From: Hermatobates lingyangjiaoensis
Lineage: Eukaryota; Arthropoda; Insecta; Hemiptera; Hermatobatidae
Assembly: GCA_026182355.1 (NCBI GenBank)
Contig: JAPFBL010000565.1
Coordinates: forward strand, 50,001 to 114,000
Direction of reading: 5' to 3'
DNA length: 64,000 nucleotides
Under the pieces are notes generated by a model. That model searched no databases and was not told the origin of the DNA. It saw only the letters and a list, made by a program, of their open reading frames with translations. The position numbers and the translations under genes are program-made. Numbering within the stretch: the first letter of the stretch is position 1; each line of letters begins with the position of its first letter. Positions 33,470 through 44,097 of this stretch are shown here, piece after piece.

Positions 33470-33950
33470 TTAATTTGAACCTGAAAAAACTAACCCTAAA
33501 AACTATTGGGTTATCTTATATCATAGACTTCCTGGAATTCATATAACTTATATAATAGAATTAATTCACTGTTATATATATTTACTATATATATATTTAC
33601 ATATATAAAATATATATTTTGTAAGTAATATATATTTACTTACAATCAAATAATTTTTCGAAAAATTAAAATGTGCCTAATTAGATTTTTTTAAGATATT
33701 GAAGATCCACAACAACGTAAACAACGTATCTCTCGGGGGGGGGGGGGGGGGGGGGGGGGGCCTCCAAGTAAACAAACATTGAGAAGCCCTGTTTTTGAAA
33801 ATCAATTTTTTTTTTTGGACTCCATATTAAACTCGAATTTATCATAAAAACAAAATAAAGTATAAAATACATAAAAGATAGTTTATTTTCATAGTAATTC
33901 GGGGAAAATGATTATTATGATTTTTTTTATGTGTTTAAAGAGAGTGATTT
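33470..33950. other. AT-rich stretch with a G-run
   Basis: A G-run of about 26 bases near 33,735-33,760. Nothing else recognised. Confidence 0.5.
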
Positions 33951-35200
33951 GATTATTGTTTATGATGTCAGATCGTTTATGATTATTTTTTTTGCTGATT
34001 AAATAACATATGATTATTAATTATGCTGGTCATATTGATTATGCGATTAGATTGTTTATGATTATTATTTATGCTGATCAAATTGATTATCATTACATAA
34101 TAATTATGCGGGGCAGATTGATTATGATTATTGTTTATACGGGGCAGATTTGACATGATGATAGACAGTGTTTTTGATTTCAGACCGCTTTCAGCTATGC
34201 TTGACTTCTTCAATTATAAACTTCATTGATTTTGATTATGAATATGTGAATCATATTGATTAGGCATGATGATAACTCTAGACACGATGATAGCAGTGTT
34301 TTCATATTATAATGCTTTGAGATCTGCTTGCTTCATCCATGATTATCTTTATTGATTTTGATTATGATTACGCTGGGCAGATTGATTAGATTTCATAGTA
34401 ACATTAGATACGATGATAGAAAGTGTTTTGATTCCATACCTCTTTGAGCTCTGATTGACTTCTTCCGTTACTACCTTCAATGATTTTGATTATGGTTATG
34501 CGCTTCAGATTGATTAGATATCATGGTAACATTAGATACGATGATAGACAGTGTTTTGATTTGACCTCTGCTTGACTTCTTCCGTTATTACCTCCAATGA
34601 TTTTGGTTATGATTATGCGGTTCAGATTGATTAGATATCATGGAAACATTAGATACGATGATAGACAGTGTTTTGATTTCAGCTCTGCTTGACTTCTTCC
34701 GTTATTACCTCCAATGATTTTGATTATGATTATTCGGGTGATCTTGATTAGACATCATGGTAACGTTAAACAATATGATGACAGGATTTTAATATCAGAC
34801 TGATTTGTGCTCATCCTTTCTACATTAATCATTGATTTTGATTATTGATTACGAGGGTCAGATTGATTAGTTGTCATAATATTATTAAACACTATTATGA
34901 CATTGTTTTAATATCAGACTACTTTGAGCTCATCCTTTCTATATCAATCATTGATTTTAATTATTGATTACGCGGGTCAGATTGATTAGGTGCCATAATA
35001 ACATTAAGCTCTATGATGGCAATATTTTAATATCAGACTGCTTTGAGCTCATCCTTTTTACATCAATCATTGATTTTTATTATTGATTACGCGGGTCAGG
35101 TTGATGATGCCATAATAACATTAAACACGATGATAGCAGTGTTTTCATTTCAGACTGTTTAGAACTGTGCTTAACTTCTTCAATAATTATCTCCATAAAG
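33950..35200. repeat. Degenerate satellite, unit about 117-120 bp
   Basis: The word gattgattagatatcatgg recurs at 34,508 and 34,625 (117 bases apart). Related units with gatgatagacagtgtttt and tgacttcttccgttatta extend over about 1.25 kb, roughly ten units, more diverged toward both ends. Confidence 0.85.
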
Positions 35201-35221
35201 GTGGTTAGAGGTGATGTAAGG

Positions 35222-35479
35222 CAAGGGTCCTTTAACCGTTGAGGGTCGCGAAGTTTTGAAATTCTTTATTTTTAAATAGAAAATAAAGGACTAAAATAAA
35301 TAATTTATTTATTATTAATGCGGCACAACAATCTCATTAAAGTTACTATTAATCAAATTTATTTTAATTTTCCTTTTTTTATTTGTTTGTTATTTTTATT
35401 TTTGTTCTCACTAAAGAGTCGAGAATAAATTTTGGCGCCAAAAAATGGGTCGCGATGTAAAAAAGGTTGAAGATCCCTG
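35222..35479. mobile_element. Short hAT-like MITE
   Basis: Ends caagggtcctttaacc and ggttgaagatccctg are imperfect inverted repeats followed inward by gggtcgcgaag and gggtcgcgatg. Flanking octamers atgtaagg and gtacaagg match 5 of 8. No coding capacity. Confidence 0.6.
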
Positions 35480-35905
35480 GTACAAGGCGGCAAATGTCCC
35501 GTAGTCCATTTATTTATAGTGATATCATAAAAATATCATTGTTTACTAACAGGAATATTGTATTTCTGATTTAAACAAATAATAAATAAATAATGTTGGT
35601 CCTTCTTGAACTTATTAAAATTATTTTAAAAGTTTAATTGGGGAGGGGGGGAGTGTTAAATGACAAAAAGATTGAAGTATTGATAAATATGCATATTATT
35701 ATTACTACTGAGGTTAGTATGATTTATATTATTAATATGGAAAACTGTTGTACCTCGTACCATGATCTTGGAGTCGTTGGAGTGCTTTCGAACGTTGTCC
35801 ATCTTCGATCGCAATCAGTAGTGGGATTCAATTTTTTTTAAGAACCGGTTCTAAGAAAATAGATCGTGTGTTCGCACCGGTTCGTGCCAACCCGTGCTTA
35901 AAATA

Positions 35906-36305
35906 TTATGAGTTCGGCGAGTTAAATAGCTCAAGGAAGTTTTCCTGCTCATTGCTTGTTGCTTTAACATGGTCACCAGCGATCAGTCTTTTTTTCATAT
36001 TTTCTATTATTGCTTCCAGTAGCTTTTGACGAGGTAGGTTAACAAATCTGTGGTTTTCAGTAAACTGGATGGATCTCTTTGAATGCGTCCGAAGCAACCC
36101 TCTCATCAATTTCTTTTTCAAATGTCCCTATATTGTCCTTAAGCAATTCAAATACTTTAATAGACCTCTTTATGATGTTTTCTCCTCTGAACAAAGTTGT
36201 GCCTCTTGCTTGGAGAGAATTACTGAGCAATGACATTTCATTCCAAATATCAATCATTAAAGCGAGGTCCTTCAGAATATTTTTGTTGCAAAGACGGGCA
36301 GCCAT
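35906..36305 (-). pseudogene. hAT transposase fragment
   Basis: Two overlapping minus-strand frames join: MAARLCNKNILKDLALMIDIWNEMSLLSNSLQ, then LFRGENIIKRSIKVFELLK, then SNEQENFLELFNSP. This resembles the central part of KIAA1586/ZMYM-like hAT transposases (LSxxLQ, IxxxxxxFxxLK). A frameshift lies near 36,060. The catalytic remainder is missing, so it cannot be functional. Confidence 0.65.
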
Positions 36306-36584
36306 CCCTGAATTATTTATCTAAAAAACACTTACTTTAACCTACAAATTTTAGGAAATTAGATCTAAAAACATTCAATTTTTGATTCAGAACTAAAAGT
36401 TAAAACTAGGCCTCATGTAGGGTAGACCAACTCAACATCTGCATTATCATGAGCAGTTTGAGCACTGTAACAGTTACGCAAACGAAACTAAATTGTTTAG
36501 TTATATATAGGCTATAAAAAGATTTCACATAAACACGTGAAATAACAATCAATGATCAAACCACAATAAGAAATGAGAAAACAA

Positions 36585-36627
36585 GACTAAGATCTTTTAA
36601 CCGTAACAAGCGGTCATCGTCAGAGTC
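36585..36627 (-). ncRNA. Hammerhead-like motif, AGAUCU family
   Basis: Minus strand: GACU, CUGACGA, hairpin GACCG/CGGUU, (A)AAA at the GAAA box (uuaAAAG), AGAUCU, AGUC. The GAAA box carries one change. Confidence 0.5.
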
Positions 36628-36679
36628 AGAGTGACCCAACTGTTGCGTCTTTTTGACTCTGTCAGTCAGTTGGGTTTTT

Positions 36680-36722
36680 GACTCTGATGAAGACCGCTTG
36701 TTAAGGTTGAAAGATCTTAGTC
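36680..36722 (+). ncRNA. Hammerhead-like motif, AGAUCU family, CUGAUGA core
   Basis: GACU/AGUC stem I, core CUGAUGA (the canonical form, where siblings have CUGACGA), hairpin GACCG/AGGUU, GAAA, palindromic AGAUCU. Confidence 0.65.
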
Positions 36723-36948
36723 TTGTTTTCCCATTTCTTATATAGGCTATATACATGCTCAAATTACGTTGTCATACATGCACCAGTTACGTGAGTCACG
36801 CGACACTTGTAGAGTTTTTTAGTAGGCTAATTAATAGAGGTCTGAATAGGGGTTTACCTAATTTTAACAACCGGTTCGCTGAACTTATAATATTTTAAGC
36901 ACCGGTTCGCACGAACCGGCTGAATCCTACCACTGATCGCAATGTCCT

Positions 36949-37520
36949 ATGAGTAGGTTAGTTGCGATCAAAGATGGACAACGTCCTAAAGCGCTCCAAC
37001 GACATAGGAGTAGGTTAGTTGCGATCAAAGATGGACAACGTCCTAAAGCGCTCCAACAACATAGGAGTAGGTTAGTTGTGATAAAAGATGGACAACGTCC
37101 TAAAGCGCTCCAACAACATAGGAGTAGGTTAGTTGCGATCAAAGATGGACAACGTCCTAAAGCGCTCCAACAACATAGGAGTAGGTTAGTTGTGATCAAA
37201 GATGGACAACGTCCTAAAGCGCTCCAACGACATAGAAGTAGGTTAGTTGTGATCAAAGATGGGCAACGTCCTAAAGCGCTCCAACAACATAGGAGTAGGT
37301 TAGTTGTGATCAAAGATGGACAACGTCCTAAAGCGCTCCAACGACATAGGAGTAGGTTATTTGCGATCAAAGATGGGCAACGTCCGAAAGCGCTCCAACG
37401 ACATAGGAGTAGGTTAGTTGCGATCAAAGATGGACAACGTCCTGAAGCGCTCCAACAACATAGGAGTAGGTTAGTTGCGATCAAAGATGGACAACGTTCG
37501 AAAGCGCTCAAACGACTCCA
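36949..37520. repeat. 57-bp minisatellite, about 10 copies
   Basis: Unit of exactly 57 bp (gtaggttagttgcgatcaaagatgg ... caacgacatagga). As 57 is divisible by three, long frames stay open on both strands (19-residue repeats such as SRLVAIKDGQRPKALQ-HR). Copies are more than 90 percent alike by eye. The array ends about 120 bases beyond the receptor stop codon, so it may be transcribed in the receptor 3' UTR. Confidence 0.93.
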
Positions 37521-37640
37521 AGATCAACTTACAAGTTATGACGGTTTGCTATATTAATAATATAAATTGATAAATACGACTCAAGCTGTACAAGGAGAGG
37601 GAGAATGATATTGAGAAACACAAGGAATCCAACATGGCGG

Positions 37641-38744
37641 TCAAGTTTTATCAGACTGAGTCAAAGCAAAGTTAGTCGTTACTACTGTAGCCCTTCTAGC
37701 TGACCTTCGAGAACTACCGACATGACTCATCAAAACTGTTTCCCTTGAACGACTTCGCTTTGTACACCAACAAAATAAATACCTGTTAAAATGATTTCTA
37801 AATGCCTTACTAACGAAATACAAAGCAATTGGATTAATGCAAGAATTAATAAAACTCAAACAAAAGCCAACAATACGAAAAGCATGCCAGAATTCATCGT
37901 AAACTTCTTGCGATCTGGGATTAAAATGAAACCAAAGGCTAAATATATGATAGGGAAGAAAACAAACGGTAAATATAACAACAAAAGCTAAAACCATTTT
38001 TGCTACTTTTTTCCTGGCTTTGATTTGATTTGTTTTTCCTCGTGCTTTTTCACCGGGAATATTTTTAGTACTTAATAAAAGATGGCGAGCCATTAAAATA
38101 TAAAAAACTCCTATTATGCATAAAGGGAATGCATAGTATGCTAAAAATTTGGATAAAACAACGGATTTTTGATATATTTTTCCATATTGTAATGGAAAAG
38201 GTGAGCAAAATTCGATTGTTCTGTTGTTTCCAATCATTGCTGTTTGTACATTGGAAAAGATGGCTGCTGGAAGTGCAAGAATGCATGAGAATAGCCATAT
38301 AGTTAGTGCTGTGACAGTTGTCATGGGTTTGTTTGAAACATATTTACGAAAAGGGTTGACAATAGCGAAATATCGTTCACCACTAAGAGCAGTTAAAGTA
38401 AAAACAGATACACCTATTGAAACATCTTTAGTGACTTCTGATAACTTACAGATGATATCACCATATGGCCATGATTCAATGGTGTATAGTGTTGATGTGA
38501 ACGGTACTGATGTTACGATGACTAGCAAATCGCCAAGGGCTAAGCTAAGGATATATGTGTTGGGTACATTACGCATGGCTCTATGACGTAGCATGATTAT
38601 GACAAGTGTCCCATTGCCTAAGACACCAGCCATGAATATTATTGAAAATACTATAGGAACCAAATATGTTTCAATTCTCTGCGAATATGGTATATAGTTT
38701 CCCACAGCAGTATCGTTTTCATCTTCAAAAAGACTGATGTTCAT
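37641..38744 (-). CDS. CCHa1-R: CCHamide-1/bombesin-like neuropeptide GPCR
   Basis: Encodes a 367-residue class A receptor for a peptide ligand, acting at the plasma membrane through G proteins. Seven hydrophobic segments are visible near residues 28-52, 62-82, 99-122, 143-164, 200-222, 247-271 and 286-310. Key features: N44 in GNGTLV (TM1), D72 (TM2), C99 and C180 for the extracellular disulfide, ERY at 123-125 instead of DRY, CFLP at 261-264 (TM6, F for W), NPIALY at 304-309, as in bombesin receptors, and C325/C327 for palmitoylation. N-glycosylation sites at N2, N10 and N174. The GERYFAIV and ALPA segments fit arthropod CCHamide-1 receptors. I chose the ATG at 38,744 because a polypyrimidine tract and AG acceptor lie just upstream (38,756-38,757); the frame continuing beyond is intron. 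An upstream coding exon is possible. It is the only host gene recognised here. Confidence 0.9.
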   Translation of the reverse strand: MNISLFEDENDTAVGNYIPYSQRIETYLVPIVFSIIFMAGVLGNGTLVIIMLRHRAMRNVPNTYILSLALGDLLVIVTSVPFTSTLYTIESWPYGDIICKLSEVTKDVSIGVSVFTLTALSGERYFAIVNPFRKYVSNKPMTTVTALTIWLFSCILALPAAIFSNVQTAMIGNNRTIEFCSPFPLQYGKIYQKSVVLSKFLAYYAFPLCIIGVFYILMARHLLLSTKNIPGEKARGKTNQIKARKKVAKMVLAFVVIFTVCFLPYHIFSLWFHFNPRSQEVYDEFWHAFRIVGFCLSFINSCINPIALYFVSKAFRNHFNRYLFCWCTKRSRSRETVLMSHVGSSRRSARRATVVTTNFALTQSDKT

Positions 38745-38755
38745 TGCAACACAAT

Positions 38756-38772
38756 CTGAAACAAAAAAAAAA
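38756..38772 (-). other. Splice acceptor of the receptor exon
   Basis: On the minus strand a long T tract is followed by gtttcag and then attgtgttgcaATG. This is a strong 3' splice site, 11 bases before the chosen start codon. It implies at least one upstream exon, 5' UTR or short coding, beyond the satellite at 39-39.8 kb. Confidence 0.7.
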
Positions 38773-38875
38773 ACAACTATCATTTCAATATTATTAGCAC
38801 CACAGAGGTTAGTAAACATCATACACGATATATCGTAAATATCATATTGTTATATAAATCCGTTTGCCACGTAAA

Positions 38876-38942
38876 CAGCTGCTGTAGTTGTTCATGCTGC
38901 TGTAGTTGTTCATGCTGCTGTAGTTGTTCATGCTGCTGTAGT
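38876..38942. repeat. 18-bp tandem repeat, about 3.7 copies
   Basis: Unit gctgctgtagttgttcat. It lies in the presumed intron upstream of the receptor exon. Confidence 0.9.
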
Positions 38943-38989
38943 CACAAAATCCATCTTCAAGTAGGATTCCTACAGTTTAAAACTGATTT

Positions 38990-39800
38990 ATATTTATCAT
39001 ATAAATAATATTTAAAAAGTAAATTGCATTTATATAACAATACTATATTTACGAAGTAAATTGAATTTATACAATAATACTATATTTACGAAGTATATTA
39101 GATTTATATAACAATACTATATTTACGAAGTAAATTGGATTTATATAACAATACTATACTTACGAAGTAAATTGGATTTATATAACAATACTATACTTAC
39201 GAAGTAAATTGGATTTATATAACAATACTATACTTACGAAGTAAATTGGATTTATATAACAATACTATATTTACGAAGTATATTAGATTTATATAACAAT
39301 ACTATATTTAAGAAGTAAATTGGATTTATATAACAATACTATACTTACGAAGTAAATTGGATTTATATAACAATACTATACTTACGAAGTAAATTGGATT
39401 TATATAACAATACTATATTTACGAAGTAAATTGAATTTATACAATAATACTATATTTACGAAGTATATTAGATTTATATAACAATACTATATTTAAGAAG
39501 TAAATTGGATTTATATAACAATACTATATTTAAGAAGTAAATTGGATTTATACACCAATATGATATTTACGAAGTAAATCGGATTTATATAACAATACTA
39601 TATTTACGCAGTAAATTGAATTTATATAACAATACTATATTTACGAAGTAAATGAGATTTATATAACAATACTATATTTAAGAAGTAAATCGGATTCATA
39701 TAACAATACTATATTTACGAAGTAAATTGGATTTATATAACAATACTATATTTAAGAAGTAAATCGGATTTAAATAACAATATGATATTTACGAGGTAAA
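38990..39800. repeat. 37-bp satellite, about 21 copies
   Basis: Unit of 37 bp (tttatataacaatactatatttacgaagtaaattgga). Two variants alternate (atatttacg/atacttacg, ttgga/ttaga), giving a hint of higher-order structure. It sits upstream of the receptor exon, probably in an intron. Confidence 0.93.
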
Positions 39801-39839
39801 TAATAATAATAATAATCACTTTTTTTTCTTCTTGAAATT

Positions 39840-40165
39840 TGGTCAGGGTTAATATATGGAATCACATTTTCACCAACGTTTCGTCTTTATTTTAAGACAC
39901 CCTCAGGGCTATAAACTAACAAAAGAACAATGGACATTTGTCATATCTACTTTATATTCATAATAAAAAATTCAAAAAACTTACTTACTCATGTAAGTAA
40001 AAAATGATTACTTGAATTTTATGAATTCTTAAATGTTTAAGAAACTTAAATCTTAAATGTTTTGAATTTTTTTATGATGAATGTAAAGTAGGTATGACAA
40101 ATGTCCATTGTTCTTTTGTTAGTTTATAGCCCTGAGAATGTCTTAAAATAAAGTCGAAACTCATT
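39840..40165. repeat. HHR-like foldback module (ACGUU family)
   Basis: Inverted repeat with arms containing caaatgtccattgttcttttgttag and its complement, centred near 40,020. The left motif 39,872-39,909 (minus) reads GCC, CUGAGGG, U, hairpin GUCUU/AAGAC, GAAA, CGUU, GGU. The right motif 40,129-40,162 reads CUGAGAA with GAAACUC. Both have non-standard cores. Confidence 0.75.
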
Positions 40166-40167
40166 TT

Positions 40168-40410
40168 AGGGTAAAAAGCTAATGAAATGGTCTCCACATA
40201 TAAAAATTTAATGGTATAAACAACGCGTTTCGAACACGTAGTGTTCTTCCTCAGGCATAAACTAAAAAAATACAATGGCATAAAAACTCTCTCGTGTCAT
40301 TGTATTTTTTCAGTTAATGCCTGAGGAAGAACACTATGTGTTCAAAACGCGTTCTTTACACTATAAAATTTTTATATGTGGAGACCATTTCATTAGCTTT
40401 TTACCCTAAA
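40168..40410. repeat. HHR-like foldback module (CGCG family)
   Basis: Same family as 8.5 kb, much shorter centre. Left motif 40,221-40,256 (minus) has core CUGAGGA and intact GAAA; right motif 40,318-40,356 has CUGAGGA and CAAA in place of GAAA. Confidence 0.82.
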
Positions 40411-41615
40411 ATGAGTAAATACCACATAACAATTGATTGCAATACGTTAGAATTAAAGACAAAACGTTGGCAAAAAGGTGATTCCCATATATTAACCCTG
40501 ACCAAATTCCAAGAAGAATAAAAAGTGTTTATTATTAATTTGTGGTCAAGAAAACAATACCTTATAATAATAATAATAATAATAATAAATAAACCTTTCT
40601 CATATAATATGTACATGAAATGTCGTCTTTTGATTAAATTATTTTTAAAGTTCAAAACTGTACAAAGTTTAAACAAATTATTCATAAAATTGTTTCGTGA
40701 TTGACTAATGAGGACAGCTAACAGGACACTCATCTCAGTAAAACTTTTCGAATAAGAGCCAGTCATTGTGGGTTCCCTCAGATAACACTCATACAAGTAT
40801 CCAGGAGATGAGTTTTGGAATACTATATATAGTATTCCATACTATCACAGTATGGATTTATATACTATAATAAATCCATATTTATTTATTATAGTATTGT
40901 ATAATATTAATTTATAAATATTAAATAATAATTTCCCCATACTTGGGGTTGTCTTCGCGTTACATATACACGATGGGCTATGAACTATTTTCAACTTAAA
41001 GGTATTCTTTAAATGGCCCATGATTAGTCATATATTAGAATAAATTTACAATTTATTTCAAACTGATTCAATATATACGCAGTATATATATATTTAATAA
41101 AGCAAAAAAAAAAAAATTTATTTTATAAGACACAAGGAAAAGATTAATTAAAGTTATATACACAATCAAGAATATTTAAAACAAACATAACCTATAAAGT
41201 GAAAAAAATCCATTTATTTTACCCAACATAAACAAAATAACAATGAAAGGAATGTTTATTTTAGACAATATTAATTGCTATAATAATTTTAATAATAATA
41301 AACAATATTAATTGTAATAAAAGTTTAATTATAAGTAAAAATGAAATAAATAATGAAAAATTTGCGATGTCATAATCAATGAATTAATGCATAAAATAAT
41401 AATGAATTAGTATAATTTAAACATAAGGAAAGCACAAGAGTTATTTGTTGAGAGAATTTCTTTTTATTCTTCTTTCTTTTTAATGTTGTTATTTGTAAAG
41501 TAATACGCTAGTCATTGTTCATTTATTTGAATGATTTGGCATAAAGTGGAATTAAACAGGTAGGCGCATAACATAAAGTCAGGTGTCTTACCAGTTTCAC
41601 TGATGGCAAGGTTAG
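40411..41615. other. AT-rich stretch without recognisable gene
   Basis: An (ATA)n-like run lies near 40,565-40,590. Otherwise AT-rich and unrecognised. Confidence 0.5.
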
Positions 41616-41618
41616 TTC

Positions 41619-41722
41619 ATTGACCAACGACCAACGACCAACGGCCAACGACCAACGACCAAAGACCAACGACCAACGACCAACGGCCAACGACCAACGA
41701 CCAACGACCAACGACCAACGAA
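41619..41722. repeat. 7-bp microsatellite (ACCAACG)n
   Basis: About 14 heptamers with a few G or A variants (acggcca, accaaag). The 7-bp period keeps frames open by chance. Confidence 0.93.
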
Positions 41723-41958
41723 TATATCCGTGCACTATAGTGCACGTCGTAACTCGCAGTTCCAGACCAGAGGCCTTCTACTGCTTGATTACTGTGCTAC
41801 TATAACATGGAGTGTCAGTAATTCATGTCAGATATTAAGTTCGTCTGTACAGTAATGATGTTGTACTCGCGGTCATATGGTCTTGTTAGTCATGGTTTTC
41901 AATGTTTTTAGTCATCAGTTGGAAAAGTAGTCAGATAGTCAGTGGATGAAGTAATTAT

Positions 41959-42480
41959 TCAGTGAGGTTGAGGAAGGTTGGTGGCAGGTTTTAGAGTTTG
42001 TACAAGGAGGTTTGGATGAGTAGGTCGTTTGTTGTCTTCATTGGTAGTAAGTCGGGTGATGTAACTATCTATGGATTTTATTTTCAAATCATGGTGAATA
42101 TCAACATTACGGGTGTACCAAGGAGCCCTGGCTATAAGGCGGGCACACTTATTTTGAACAATCTGGATACACGCCTTGATCGTTGGTGCAGCTCTAAACC
42201 AGACGGGAGCATTCATAAGTCATCGCTGAACGAAGAACCCCCTTATAGACAAGGTCCTTGACCGAATCGGGAGAATTCCTTGATTTGAAAAGAGAATACA
42301 GATTGCACATCAAGTAAATTCCAAGCTTAGATTTCTTATGGAGGTGCTGCTTGAATGTTAATCTAGAGTCTAAAATAAGACCCAGATATTTTACATGGGT
42401 TTGGTAGGGAATGATCTGGTTACCAATGAAGACAGGAGGAGGACGGGGAAGTACACCCTTGCAGAATCAAACATGGGAAC
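41959..42480 (-). pseudogene. Jockey-like LINE reverse transcriptase C-terminus
   Basis: Minus strand from 42,435 reads VFIGNQIIPY, THVKYLGLILDSRLTFKQHL, SLFKSRNSPDSVKDLVYKGVLRSAM. After a frameshift near 42,195 it continues IQIVQNKCARLIARAPWYTRN, VDIHHDLKI. These are the thumb and connecting segments after the RT domain of Jockey/RTE-type LINEs (VKYLGLxLD; LQ-xQNKxLRxIxxAPWYxxN). The RT core is absent. Confidence 0.8.
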
Positions 42481-42487
42481 TCTTTGT

Positions 42488-42580
42488 TGGGTTCACCGCT
42501 AGTAAGTTCAATGGTTAACGTACTCGCTTCAGAACTGATAGGACCAGGGTTCAATCCCCACCTGGCCCTCGATTTATTCG
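42488..42580 (+). mobile_element. SINE head fragment
   Basis: ctagtaagttcaatggttaacgtactcgc, B box agggttcaatcccc, then gccctcgatttattc. Truncated after the head; it separates two oppositely oriented LINE fragments. Confidence 0.7.
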
Positions 42581-42639
42581 AGCTATCTGTTATTATAGCG
42601 TGGTATTTAGTCATATTGGGGGAAAGTTTTTATGTCCTC

Positions 42640-43195
42640 ACACAAAAAGGTGATAACTACTTATTACTTTGCAGACTTCTCGGAAAGCATTCAAAATTGA
42701 CACTCCACCAGAAAGTGCTGTTATATAAAATATTACTGCAACCGACCTGGACTTACGGACTTGACCTATGGGGGTTGTGCAAAACCTTCCAACATTTATA
42801 AAATATAATCATTACAATCAAAAATCCTCCGTACTATCACTAATGCACCTTATTATGTTACAAACCACACTCTTCATAGGGACCTAAAAATCACTTTTAT
42901 ACATAATTTAGCCACTGATCGTTACAAGGCTTTTCATACCAAACTTTCCTCTCACTCAAAATCAACTCGTACAAAACCTTGCTCCTTCCTCACCTTCCCA
43001 GAATCCCCCAAGACGACTTAATAGAAAATGGCCGAGGGATCTACTGCCATGATGATCCAGAATCAGGAAACAAAGTGAAAAGTTGAACCAGTGGGTTTCA
43101 TTCTTTGCTCATGTTTGTCCAAAGTTATTTGTATTACTCACACTATATATGCTTGTTACGCAACATATGCGTAGTTGTATATTTAAATAATTATG
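42640..43195 (+). pseudogene. Second Jockey-like LINE C-terminus and 3' end
   Basis: Plus strand reads GDNYLLLCRLLGKHSKLTLHQ, KVLLYKILLQPTWTYGLDLWGL; after a frameshift near 42,790 it continues SKILRTITNAPYYVTNHTLHRDLKI and FIHNLATDRYKAFHTKLSSHS. This is the same protein region as the previous entry but from a different LINE family. The 3' untranslated part ends in an A-rich tail near 43,200. Confidence 0.8.
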
Positions 43196-44095
43196 TTTAA
43201 AAAAAATTAAAAAATATTTATTATAAAAAAAAACTAACAACGCGTTTCAAACATTTGATGTTCTTCTTCAAGTTACAAAAAGACCTTGGTTGGTCTCACC
43301 CACTGAATAACCACCCCAGCAGAACAGATATAACCTGAAGAAGAACATCAAGTGTTCGAAACATTTTTTATAATAAACTTTTCAATTATTTGCATTATTC
43401 TATATTTAATATAAAAATTAAAAGTAAACAAAATAAAAATTTTGATGATAAATTAACTAGATTATAAATGAATATTGTTTAGACTCTAGACCGTATATAG
43501 TGACATCTATCCTTAACAGGTTAGCTTGTTTGTGCTTTCTATAGATGTAGTGAGCACACTGCTGGTGCATACTGACAGTTTACATTGTTAAATAACGTCT
43601 AACTGCAACATCATTTCAATTATTTAAACATCGTTTCAATTATTGAAACCATTCAAATATGACGTTTATTAATTGAGCGGTAAAGCTTCCACAGTTCTGA
43701 GCAAATAAACAATCTCGTGTAAAATGATATCAATATTTGCTGGAAATTATAATGATACGTCAGCATACAGACAAGTCATGGGCTCATTATGACTCATTAA
43801 ATGAATGAAAACACTGTTGTGGTAATATTAAAGACAAAATCATTCAATACAATCATAAATGAACAAATCTGCAGTGGTTTACACTCATCTTTACTATAAG
43901 TAAATCAACAATAAAAAATAATCGACTACTATTTGTACAGCTATTATAAAAATATAATAGAAATGTAAACATCTTGAAATAATGACTGTAGGTTAGCTAT
44001 AAAATCGGAAAGACGATCCAAACTTTACACAATACCAGTTCAAAATTGAAGAATAACACACAGAGTAAAGAAACACACTTAATAACTCAAGTCAG
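42890..44095 (+). repeat. 1.2-kb duplicated segment, copy 1
   Basis: From aatcacttttatacataatttagcc to cacttaataactcaagtcag this segment recurs in the same orientation at about 47,990-49,180 and inverted at about 52,565-53,760. It contains the LINE 3' end, a damaged foldback (43,237-43,370, with CUGAAGA and hairpin GAACA-ucaag-UGUUC, GAAAC) and a unique AT-rich part. Confidence 0.85.
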
Positions 44096-44097
44096 TA

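Larger units (their letters stand above)
36500..36750. repeat. HHR-like foldback module inside the hAT element
   Basis: Inverted repeat flanked by tatataggctata on both sides, a possible short duplication. Both arms are of the AGUC family, with the motifs at 36,585 and 36,680. Confidence 0.8.
35816..36935 (-). mobile_element. hAT element with exact target-site duplication
   Basis: TIRs cagtagtgggattca and tgaatcctaccactg match 13 of 15. A perfect 8-bp duplication atcgcaat lies at 35,808-35,815 and 36,936-36,943. Subterminal gaaccggttc and gcacgaaccgg words are repeated. The element is itself interrupted by a foldback module (36,500-36,750). Confidence 0.88.
35727..37557. mobile_element. TIR element with 57-bp minisatellite and nested insertions
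   Basis: The left flank (35,727-35,815) and right flank (37,470-37,557) are inverted copies of each other: attaatatgg-aaact, atgatcttggagtcg and ttcgaacgttgtccatctt on the left, complements on the right. A related end lies near 63,325-63,370. Between them sit a hAT insertion and a 57-bp array whose unit derives from the subterminal repeat. Confidence 0.6.

Noticed and set aside
33735..33760. Long G-runs (also 17,801 and 60,739 as C) as possible regulatory G-quadruplexes
   Set aside because: Simple homopolymers near no gene; their length is also prone to sequencing error. Nothing supports a function.
36927..37557. Two long open frames on opposite strands (19-residue repeats)
   Set aside because: Same reason: a 57-bp unit keeps both strands open. 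It is a minisatellite inside a TIR element, not a repeat protein.
38224..38586. Plus-strand frame opposite the receptor gene
   Set aside because: Shadow frame of the receptor exon; it shows no protein features of its own.
38990..39800. CRISPR-like array
   Set aside because: 37-bp units follow each other without unique spacers, and the context is eukaryotic. It is a satellite.
41619..41722. Heptamer array as a telomeric repeat
   Set aside because: The 7-bp unit (ACCAACG) does not match the TTAGG or TTAGGG types, and it is a short internal array.
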